Assembly (NCBI GenBank): GCA_030625885.1
Contig: DAOUPZ010000006.1
Span: 1 to 64,000, forward strand
Length of the DNA stretch: 64,000 bases
Source: Clostridia bacterium
Lineage (GTDB): Bacteria > Bacillota > DAOUPZ01
Direction: 5' to 3'
The notes beneath the pieces are model-generated. The model saw only the letters and a list, made by a program, of their open reading frames with translations. It had not been told where the DNA came from and searched no databases. Positions 45,864 to 52,800 of the stretch are shown here, one piece after another. Both the position numbers and the translations under genes were made by a program. Numbering within the stretch: the first letter of the stretch is position 1; every line of letters begins with the position of its first letter.

Positions 45864-45890
45864 AAACCTGCTAAAAGTTAGCAGGTTTTT
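45864..45890 (+). terminator. Terminator in duplication copy 1
   Basis: AACCTGCT pairs with AGCAGGTT, followed by TTTAATTTTTTTT. It insulates the collar unit from the LAL gene. Confidence 0.65.
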
Positions 45891-46002
45891 AATTTTTTTT
45901 CAAAGATACAACTTTCGGCAGATGTAAAATTAAGCCTAATCTATATAATTAATAGCAATGACGATGCTTTTAGCTCATATAATAAGAGGAGGTAGAGATG
46001 AC

Positions 46003-46266
46003 ATGAATCAAATGATGGGTGAAATCAAGCTTCTTCCCTATGATGATGTACCGGAGGGCTGGTTGAGATGCCAGGGGTAGGTTTTGCCCATCAACAAGTA
46101 TCCGAAGCTTTATATGCTGATTGGTACAAAATTTGGCAAGGATGGTGAGCTTGGGTTTAAATTGCCCGATTTAACCGAAGCATCACCGCAAAGTCTGGAT
46201 TATTGTATAGCAACAAAAGGGGAAGTACCCGAAATTCATAGTGAAAGTGAGGCGGATATGGGATGA
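46003..46266 (+). pseudogene. Mini phage-tail-collar protein, copy 1, broken by a nonsense codon
   Basis: AGGAGG lies 10 nt before the ATG. The frame reads MNQMMGEIKLLPYDDVPEGW, LRCQG, then TAG at 46078-46080, then VLPINKYPKLYMLIGTKFG and KLPDLTEASPQSLDYC to a TGA at 46264. The intact copy 2 has a Gln codon at the TAG, so a single C-to-T change (CAG to TAG) explains it. An internal start at 46084 could make only the last 60 residues. Its stop overlaps the start of the next gene (ATGA). Readthrough or suppression is possible but nothing shows it. Confidence 0.8.
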
Positions 46267-49079
46267 GAAAGGTTGGAATGATGAAAAATAAAATAAGTTG
46301 TATCGTCATAATGCTTCTTGTATTAATTAACTTGGTTTCAGGAGGCGTTAAGGAGGCATCAGCGGCTGTTTATATCACGGTGGAATCAAAGGCAAAGGGG
46401 GATATTATTACATTTGCAGACAGGCAATGGATTATATTAGAACCTGCTAACGGGTTAATCATTTTAAGGGATAATGATGGAAATAGAGTATGGCATTCCG
46501 AACAATACGGGAATTATGAATTCAGTTCGATAAGAGCGTATCTTAATGGTGAATTTTTGAATAAATTAGGAGATGAAAACAAAAGTGTTATTCGCGATTG
46601 GACTTGGAATTGTGGTCCTGAAATTGATGAAGATAGAGAAAGCGTTACAGATAAAGTAGGATTACTGACACGCAACGAATATTTTAAACATTATTCTCAG
46701 TATGTTCCACAGAGTTTCAATTGGTGGTTAATGACCATCTGCTTAAATGGTAAAGCGTTTTATGCCCCTAATCTGTATACGAGCGCTTTAAACGTTTCTG
46801 ACATAGGTGTGCGTCCCTGTTTGCATTTCAAGCCTGGGACATTAATAAATCGTTTTACTAATGAAGTGGTAGGTGTAGAGGAAGCAAAAATTCCTGATGT
46901 AGATACGTTTTCACTGGTAGAAGGTTTAACCGCTACTACTGCTGAGGTAGGAGGCGCGGTAATTTCTGACGGCGGTGATGCTTCTACTGAAAGAGGTATT
47001 GTATATGCCACCCATGTTGATCCTATCACGTCAGATAATAAAGTCACGGATGTGGGAAAAGGGACCGGTACATTTACTGCAACATTAAAAGATCTTAAGC
47101 CGGGTACAACCTACTATTTCAGTGCATATGCGACCAATGCATATGTAACCTATTACGGTAAAAGTATATCCTTCACTACATCTAAACTGAATAACTTGAC
47201 TCTAAACGGCGTTGTTATCCCCAATCTTACGGTGGGAGAAGCAGGATACGATCTTACCAAACTAAACCTGGCAGGCAGTGATCAGTATGGCAATCCCTAT
47301 GATATTACAGGACAATCAATCATCTGGACGGTGACTTCGGGCGGCGAGTATGCTCGCTTGAATGGAGAAGGAACGGCCACATCTGTCCAGTTATTTCATC
47401 CTGGAGGCGTAGCGACAGACAGCAGCGGCAATGTATATATAGCAGATTGTGAAAACCACCGGATCCGGAAGGTTGACATGAATGGCATGATCAGCACGGT
47501 GGCAGGAAATGGAAGCGGCGGTTATTCCGGCGATGGCGGAATGGCCACATCTGCTCAACTATTTTGTCCCTATGGCGTGGCGATAGACAGCAGCGGCAAT
47601 CTGTATATTGCGGATTATGGAAACCATCGGATCCGGAAGGTTGATGCGAATGGTATGATCAGTACAGTGGCAGGAAATGGAAGCGGCGGTTATTCCGGAG
47701 ATGGCGGAGTGGCAACGTCTGCCCAGTTATGGTTTCCTGAACGCGTGGCGATAGACAGCAGCGATAATATATATATTGTGGATTCGATTAACCACCGGAT
47801 ACGGAAGGTTGATGCGAATGGTATGATCAGTACAGTGGCAGGAAATGGAAGTGGTGGTTATTCCGGAGATGGCGGAGCGGCAGTGTCTGCCCAGTTATTT
47901 TATCCTGAAGGTGTGGCGATAGACAGCAGGGGCAATGTATATATAGCAGATAGTGAAAACCACCGGATACGGAAGGTTGATACAAATGGTATGATCAGTA
48001 CAGTGGCAGGAAATGGAAGCGGCGGTTATTCCGGGGATGGCGGATCGGCTACATCTGCTCAACTAAATCATCCCTATGACGTGGCAACAGACAGCAGCAA
48101 CAATCTGTATATAGCAGATGGTTTTAACAACCGGATACGGAAGGTTGACACGAATGGTAATATCAGCACAGTAGCCGGAGATGGAAGCGAAGGTTACTTG
48201 GGAGATGGCGGAGCGGCCACATTCGCTCAACTACAAGTTCCCTATGGCGTGGCGATAGACAGCAGCGGCAATCTGTATATAGCGGATTGTGTTAACAACC
48301 GGATACGCAAAGTTGACCTCAGCGGAAATATCGATACAGTAGCAGGTACAGGCATTAAAGGCAGTGGCGGCGGAAACATTTTAGATCCTGTTAGTGCGGG
48401 TTTGGGTACAGTGACCGCTGCTATTAACGACTTTATCAGTGAACCGGTGAGCTTTACTGTTGATGCTGCAGGAGGTGCTGTTACCATCAATACCTGCAGG
48501 CTGCCAGCAGGTATTATCAATAAGTCTTACAGTGGTTCGCTTCAGGCTAGCGGCGGAACGGCTCCATACACGTGGGATGTTACCGGATTGCCGGCGGAAT
48601 TTAACACAAACATAGTTGGGAGCACATGCGAGATTACCGGTACGCTGGATGGAAAATGGAGTGATATTGTGACCGTAACCGTCACTGATAATAAGGGTGC
48701 CTCGGCAATAAAGACCCTTAGTTTAATCATAGACGAAAAATGCGGCAACGGCGGTTATCTTGTCCTTCCGGATACCGGTTTGGCGGATGCCGGCTTTACG
48801 CCTGACGGCATCCGAACGATGACGGTAAAAGACGGCATCTCCGGCTTTAAATACGTTTCCGTCAACATTCACCCGGTGACCGGACATAGCGGTGATGAGG
48901 TCGCAGTATTTGTGCATCTGCGTGACGGCGTGCAGGTGGGATTTTCAGCTAACAGAGCTGATTTTGATGTTACAAATAATGCACAGGCCGCTTTTAACGT
49001 ACGACCCGGGGATATCATCAAGGTTTATCTGGTTGACAGCCTGAGTAACGACGATAATAGCAACCCGACTTTGTTATAG
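46263..49079 (+). CDS. Exported DUF6273 / Fn3-like / NHL-propeller / Ig protein with shared C-terminal module
   Basis: I list the ATG that overlaps the collar stop (ATGA). ATG 46281, behind AAAGG, is an equal candidate and starts a cleaner signal peptide (MKNKISCIVIMLLVLINLVS, cut after EASA). Domains: DUF6273-like (about 36-200; GDIITFADRQWIILEP); Fn3-like (about 213-300); the first half of a Big-type Ig domain; six NHL repeats of 56 residues (NHRIRKVDANGMISTVAGNG), expected to fold as a six-bladed propeller; the second half of the Ig domain (ILDPVSAGLGTVTA); a putative-Ig (He_PIG-like) domain (APYTWDVTGLPAEF); and a C-terminal module of about 110 residues shared with the 640-aa protein. There is no SLH, LPXTG or C-terminal helix. 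Confidence 0.88.
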   Translation: MRKVGMMKNKISCIVIMLLVLINLVSGGVKEASAAVYITVESKAKGDIITFADRQWIILEPANGLIILRDNDGNRVWHSEQYGNYEFSSIRAYLNGEFLNKLGDENKSVIRDWTWNCGPEIDEDRESVTDKVGLLTRNEYFKHYSQYVPQSFNWWLMTICLNGKAFYAPNLYTSALNVSDIGVRPCLHFKPGTLINRFTNEVVGVEEAKIPDVDTFSLVEGLTATTAEVGGAVISDGGDASTERGIVYATHVDPITSDNKVTDVGKGTGTFTATLKDLKPGTTYYFSAYATNAYVTYYGKSISFTTSKLNNLTLNGVVIPNLTVGEAGYDLTKLNLAGSDQYGNPYDITGQSIIWTVTSGGEYARLNGEGTATSVQLFHPGGVATDSSGNVYIADCENHRIRKVDMNGMISTVAGNGSGGYSGDGGMATSAQLFCPYGVAIDSSGNLYIADYGNHRIRKVDANGMISTVAGNGSGGYSGDGGVATSAQLWFPERVAIDSSDNIYIVDSINHRIRKVDANGMISTVAGNGSGGYSGDGGAAVSAQLFYPEGVAIDSRGNVYIADSENHRIRKVDTNGMISTVAGNGSGGYSGDGGSATSAQLNHPYDVATDSSNNLYIADGFNNRIRKVDTNGNISTVAGDGSEGYLGDGGAATFAQLQVPYGVAIDSSGNLYIADCVNNRIRKVDLSGNIDTVAGTGIKGSGGGNILDPVSAGLGTVTAAINDFISEPVSFTVDAAGGAVTINTCRLPAGIINKSYSGSLQASGGTAPYTWDVTGLPAEFNTNIVGSTCEITGTLDGKWSDIVTVTVTDNKGASAIKTLSLIIDEKCGNGGYLVLPDTGLADAGFTPDGIRTMTVKDGISGFKYVSVNIHPVTGHSGDEVAVFVHLRDGVQVGFSANRADFDVTNNAQAAFNVRPGDIIKVYLVDSLSNDDNSNPTLL
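47370..48372. repeat. Six tandem 168-bp repeats encoding NHL blades
   Basis: Units of 56 codons repeat in register; copies 1 to 4 are nearly identical over GTGGCAGGAAATGGAAGCGG and neighbouring bases, while copies 5 and 6 have diverged. Such DNA can gain or lose blades by recombination. Confidence 0.8.
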
Positions 49080-49080
49080 G

Positions 49081-49339
49081 AGGGGACAGGAATTTTAATA
49101 TACTGCTTAATCCGGAAACGATTAAGGCGGGGAATGATTATATTATGATTTGTGATGAAGACGGCAACAATGTAAAGATTGATGTTACCTATGACATTGA
49201 GGAAAACACGATCACCATCACACCGCAGAGCAGTTATAATCTGGCAAACCAATATTATCTGTTCATCGGAATTGGGATTGAATCGCCAAATGGAAAGCAG
49301 CTAAAAGAACCGATTAGAATGATGTTTGATGTAAAGTAA
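49081..49339 (+). pseudogene. Orphan SbsA/Big_5-type Ig domain fragment
   Basis: Directly after the stop of the previous gene, another frame encodes NPETIKAGNDYIMICDEDG and then IDVTYDIEENTITITPQSSY, ending FDVK and a stop. This resembles a bacterial Big_5/SbsA Ig domain (the YDxxxxTITLTP pattern). There is no start at its beginning; an ATG at 49145 would give only 64 residues. It looks like the tail of a longer surface protein replaced upstream by recombination. Confidence 0.5.
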
Positions 49340-49360
49340 GGCTGGAAAAGTGTATATCTG

Positions 49361-49397
49361 AAACCACATCTTATTATCTTAGAGATGTGGTTTTCTT
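49361..49397 (+). terminator. Terminator ending surface unit 1
   Basis: AAACCACATCT pairs with AGATGTGGTTT around a short AT loop, followed by TCTTG. Confidence 0.7.
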
Positions 49398-49469
49398 GTA
49401 AATAAACGGAAATTTTAAGGCGCAGTATGGTATAATAAAAGTATACGAAAGGGAAAAAGGAGCATAAAA

Positions 49470-50396
49470 ATGCATAGACATCCGCTGATGAAACCGATTG
49501 TCGATTTTGTGTTCAAGCAAATCTTTGCCAGTGATAAAAAAGAAAGCAGAATTGTCCTGATGGATCTGCTCAATGCTATCTTAGGGCTTAAGGAAGAAGA
49601 GAAAATAACAGAGATTATTTATCTTAATCCATACAATGATAAAGCGTATGAAGATGATAAGATATCAATCATGGATGTAAAAGTAAAAACGCAAAAGGAT
49701 GAGGTCATAGATATAGAAGTACAAATCAATAATAAAGATAATTACCGCAAAAGAACACTCTACTATTGGTCGAAAATGTACGGGGAAACCATTGAAAAAG
49801 GTAAAGCTTATGAAACGTTAAAGAAATGTATTGTAGTGAATATACTGGATTTTAATCTTTTGCAAGAAACGAAAAAATATCACAGTAAATTCAGGGTAAA
49901 GGAAATCGCAGAAAATTTTGAACTGCTGGATGATTTAGAAATACAATATATCGAGCTGCCTAAATTCAATGATACTAAACATATCGAAGATATGGGGCAA
50001 TTAGAACACTGGTTGGTGTTTATTAAAGATGCGGGCAATGAAGATAAGGAAAAATTGGTTAATGAAGTAAGGACTAAAAGCGAGGTGATTGATATGGCAG
50101 GTAAAATGCTGGAAGTTTTAAGCCAGGATGAAAAAGCAAGGCAAGCATATTATCAACGTGAAAAGTGGCTTTTAGATGAAAAATCAAAAGTAGAATATGC
50201 CAAAATACTGCAAGAAAGAGCACGAGAAGAAGGAGTAAAGCAAGGAATAGAGCAAGGTAAATTAGAAGAGAAAATAGCAATGGCTAAGAAATTGCTGCTT
50301 GCTGGAATGGATGAAACAATAATTATGGAAGTTTCAGGACTATCAAGAGAAGAATTACTAGAATTGCAACGGAAGGGGACGACTGCAGATAAATAA
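49470..50396 (+). CDS. Rpn-family recombination-promoting nuclease / PD-(D/E)XK transposase-like protein
   Basis: AAGGAG precedes the ATG. The start MKPIVDFVFKQIFASDKKES, the middle IMDVKVKTQKDEVIDIEVQ (Asp, then E-x-Q of the PD-(D/E)XK core) and YWSKMYGETIEKG are typical of the Rpn/YhgA-like group. The end is a charged coiled helix (GVKQGIEQGKLEEKIAMAKK), also typical. These are DNA nucleases that promote recA-independent recombination, and many genomes carry multiple copies. It sits between the two copies of the 415-bp duplication. Confidence 0.9.
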   Translation: MHRHPLMKPIVDFVFKQIFASDKKESRIVLMDLLNAILGLKEEEKITEIIYLNPYNDKAYEDDKISIMDVKVKTQKDEVIDIEVQINNKDNYRKRTLYYWSKMYGETIEKGKAYETLKKCIVVNILDFNLLQETKKYHSKFRVKEIAENFELLDDLEIQYIELPKFNDTKHIEDMGQLEHWLVFIKDAGNEDKEKLVNEVRTKSEVIDMAGKMLEVLSQDEKARQAYYQREKWLLDEKSKVEYAKILQERAREEGVKQGIEQGKLEEKIAMAKKLLLAGMDETIIMEVSGLSREELLELQRKGTTADK

Positions 50397-50463
50397 ATAA
50401 TAAAAAATGTTTGGGCAAATCTATCTTCCTGAGAGCCTGTAATTTAATATAATTATTACCTAA

Positions 50464-50492
50464 AAGCCTGCTAAAAAAATCAGCAGGTTTTT
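50464..50492 (+). terminator. Terminator in duplication copy 2
   Basis: CCTGCT pairs with AGCAGG around AAAAAAATC, followed by TTTTTAATTTTTTTT. It follows the nuclease gene and opens the second surface unit. Confidence 0.65.
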
Positions 50493-50605
50493 AATTTTTT
50501 TTCAAAGATACAACTTTCGGCAGATGTAAAATTTAGCCTAATCTATATAATTAATAGCAAATGATTATGATTTTAGCTCATAGAATAAGAGGAGGTAGAA
50601 ATGAC

Positions 50606-50869
50606 ATGAATCAAATGATCGGTGAAATCAAGCTTCTTCCCTATGATGATGTACCGGAGGGCTTTCTTAGATGCAAGGGGCAGGCTTTGCCAATCAACAA
50701 ATATCCGAAGCTTTATATGTTGATTGGTACAAAATTTGGCAAGGATGGTGCGTTTGGGTTTAAATTGCCCGATTTAACTGAAGCATCACCGCAAAGTCTG
50801 GTCTATTGTATGGCAACACAAGGGGAAGTGCCCGAAATTCATGGTGAAAGTGAGGCGGATATGGGATGA
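50606..50869 (+). CDS. Mini phage-tail-collar (microcystin-dependent-protein-like) protein, intact copy
   Basis: AGGAGG lies 8-10 nt before the ATG. The 87 residues read MNQMIGEIKLLPYDDVPEGF, LRCKGQALPIN, LYMLIGTKFGKDG and FKLPDLTEASPQS. This is the tail-collar pattern (GEI..P.GWL.C.GQ.LPI..Y..L..LIGT..G.DG...F.LPDL). The C-terminal YCMATQGEVP corresponds to the YCIALQGIFP end of longer family members, so the usual middle part is absent. Collar proteins are found in phage tails and tail-like particles. No other tail gene is present here. The stop overlaps the start of the exported beta-helix protein, implying coupled translation. Confidence 0.8.
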   Translation: MNQMIGEIKLLPYDDVPEGFLRCKGQALPINKYPKLYMLIGTKFGKDGAFGFKLPDLTEASPQSLVYCMATQGEVPEIHGESEADMG

Positions 50870-52788
50870 GAAAGGGAGGGAGAAAAGTGTATCATATTTC
50901 AAGAAAAGCAATGGCGTTAATCCTGGTATTTCTAATGACAGTCGGTGTATTGCCGGGGTTGTTTGCGGTTGGAGGAAGCACGGCATATGCGGCAGGTACG
51001 GATATTTATGTTTCAGCCGGGGGTGCTGATAATGGCGACGGCAGCCAGGGTAACCCCTATAAGACCATCCAGGCGGGAATTGATGCTGTACCTGATGATA
51101 GTACTGTCAATGGTACCGTTGTTCATGTAGCAGCAGATATATACAAAGAACATCTGAACATCGGGAAAAATGTGACCCTGCTTGGTGAAGGTGAAAATAG
51201 TACCATTATCGATGGTAACCAATCCGGCAGAGTCATTGAAATAGCTGCAGGCTGCGAAGTGAAGATCACCGGCTTTACAATTACAAACGGGAAAGCACCT
51301 GATGGCGGTGACGGTGATCTTTACTTTGCTGGCGGTGCTGGTGGTGCTGGCGGCGGGATTTGCAACTCTGGGACAGTAACGATAACCAGCTGTACCATAA
51401 CAGGCAACAGTGCAGGAGATGGCGGTCATGGCGGTCGTGTCGGTAGTGGCGGTGATGGCGGTGCTGGCGGCGGGATTTGCAACTCTGGGACAGTAACGAT
51501 AACCAGCTGTACCATAACAGGCAACAGTGCAGGAAATGGCGGTCATGGTGGTCGTGGCGTTCGTGGCGGTTATGGAGGTGATGGTGGTGATGGCGGTGCT
51601 GGCGGTGGGATTTGCAACTCTGGGACAGTAACGATAACCAGCTGTACCATAACAGGCAACAGTGCAGGAAATGGGGGTCATGGCGGTGATGGCGGGGATG
51701 AATGTCATGGCGGTGCTGGCGGTGCTGGCGGTGCTGGCGGCGGGATTTGCAACTCTGGGACATCTGGGACAGTAACCATAACCGGCTGTACCATAACCGG
51801 CAACAGTGCAGGAGCCAGCGGTGCTGATGGTGCTGGCGGTGATGCCTTTGTTGGCGGTATAGCCTATAATGGCGGTGATGGGGGTGCTGGCGGTGCTGGC
51901 GGCGGGATTTGCAACTCTGGGACAGTAACCATAACCGGCTGTACCATAACTGGCAACAGTGCAGGTACTGGCGGTACTGGCGGTACTGGCGGTGATGGCG
52001 ATTATGGTGGTTATGGCGGTGATGGGGGTGCTGGCGGTGCTGGCGGCGGGATTTACAGTAAAAATGGCAGTGTGGATGCAACAAATAACTGGTGGGGTAC
52101 GATCTATGATCCAACAAGCATAAGCATAGTTAATGGTTCAGTGATTGTTGATCCCTGGCTTCTGGAAAAACCTTCGGCAGCAGCTCCTGTAACCATTACC
52201 ACTGACAACCTTCCTGCCGGCATTGTGGGAGAGGTATACAGCTTCTCGCTGCAGATCAGCGGCGGCAATGCTCCGTACACATGGCAAATTTCCGGATTGC
52301 CGGATGGTTTGAGCATGGACACTGCTGCCGGTGAAATAACAGGTACATCCGCTGTAAAAGGAAGTTATTCTGTATCTGTCACAGTTACTGACACTGATGG
52401 AAGTACAGACAGTAAGACATATACCCTGGTGTTGGATGAGAGCTGCGGCAACGGCAAGTATCTGGTTATCCCTGTTACTGACGACACCAATTATACAACC
52501 AGCTTTACTAATGACGATATCCCAATGATGACGGTAAAAAGCGGCATTTCAGGCCTGAAGTATTTTTCTGTCAACATCTGCCCGGTGACCGGACACAGCG
52601 GTGATGAGACAGCAGTATTTGTCCATATGCGAGGTGAGCTGCAGGTGGGATTTTCAGCGGTAAGGGCTGATTTTGATGAGATGCATAGTGCCCAGGCAGC
52701 TTTTAATATTCAGGAAGGCGATATAATCAAGGTCTTTCTTTTTGACAATCTGAACAATAACAATGACAGTAATCCTGTTTTGCTGTAG
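50866..52788 (+). CDS. Exported glycine-rich beta-helix protein with Ig domain and shared C-terminal module
   Basis: The listed ATG overlaps the collar stop; GTG 50887 behind GGGAGGGAG is a strong alternative. A signal peptide ends near STAYA. A DUF1565/Pbl-type start (DIYVSAGGADNGDGSQGNPY) leads into a right-handed beta-helix. Five repeats of GGGICNSGTVTITSCTITGN alternate with Gly-Ala-Asp-rich spacers of different length (GGDGGAGG type), and a last turn reads GGGIYSKNG..NNWWG. A putative-Ig domain (APYTWQISGLPDGL) and the roughly 110-residue C-terminal module (GNGKYLVIPV to SNPVLL) follow. The module also ends the 938-aa protein. It is likely a surface or secreted adhesin; no enzyme site was seen. 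Confidence 0.88.
   Translation: MRKGGRKVYHISRKAMALILVFLMTVGVLPGLFAVGGSTAYAAGTDIYVSAGGADNGDGSQGNPYKTIQAGIDAVPDDSTVNGTVVHVAADIYKEHLNIGKNVTLLGEGENSTIIDGNQSGRVIEIAAGCEVKITGFTITNGKAPDGGDGDLYFAGGAGGAGGGICNSGTVTITSCTITGNSAGDGGHGGRVGSGGDGGAGGGICNSGTVTITSCTITGNSAGNGGHGGRGVRGGYGGDGGDGGAGGGICNSGTVTITSCTITGNSAGNGGHGGDGGDECHGGAGGAGGAGGGICNSGTSGTVTITGCTITGNSAGASGADGAGGDAFVGGIAYNGGDGGAGGAGGGICNSGTVTITGCTITGNSAGTGGTGGTGGDGDYGGYGGDGGAGGAGGGIYSKNGSVDATNNWWGTIYDPTSISIVNGSVIVDPWLLEKPSAAAPVTITTDNLPAGIVGEVYSFSLQISGGNAPYTWQISGLPDGLSMDTAAGEITGTSAVKGSYSVSVTVTDTDGSTDSKTYTLVLDESCGNGKYLVIPVTDDTNYTTSFTNDDIPMMTVKSGISGLKYFSVNICPVTGHSGDETAVFVHMRGELQVGFSAVRADFDEMHSAQAAFNIQEGDIIKVFLFDNLNNNNDSNPVLL
51330..52060. repeat. Imperfect tandem repeats with variable glycine-rich spacers
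   Basis: A unit of about 70 bp beginning GGCGGGATTTGCAACTCTGG recurs near 51350, 51470, 51602, 51742 and 51901. Between units lie GGCGGT-rich spacers of different lengths. Unit 4 has an extra ACATCTGGG. The repeats lie inside the 640-aa reading frame. Confidence 0.8.
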
Positions 52789-52800
52789 GGGGGAACTAAA

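Larger units (their letters stand above)
45858..46271 (+). repeat. Segmental duplication, copy 1 (terminator, leader, collar gene)
   Basis: This block of about 415 bp matches 50460-50874 almost throughout: hairpin terminator, the string CAACTTTCGGCAGATGTAAA, the CTATATAATTAATAG box, AGGAGG, and the whole collar gene through GGATGAGAAAGG. Differences are scattered substitutions and small indels. Similarity ends just inside the next gene in both copies. Confidence 0.85.
50460..50874 (+). repeat. Segmental duplication, copy 2
   Basis: Partner of 45858-46271; see that entry. The leader has AAATGATTATGATTTT where copy 1 has AATGACGATGCTTTT. The collar frame is intact here. Confidence 0.85.

Noticed and set aside
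45998-46006. ATG immediately before the collar start (ATGACATGA)
   Set aside because: It meets a TGA after two codons; the next ATG opens the collar frame.
51330-52060. CRISPR-like alternation of repeats and spacers
   Set aside because: The units are coding, about 70 bp, with glycine-rich low-complexity spacers, and keep the reading frame.
51013-52117. Long minus-strand open frames opposite the beta-helix gene
   Set aside because: They are by-products of the GC-rich tandem repeats; products are His/Arg or Cys/Thr repeats with no ribosome binding site.
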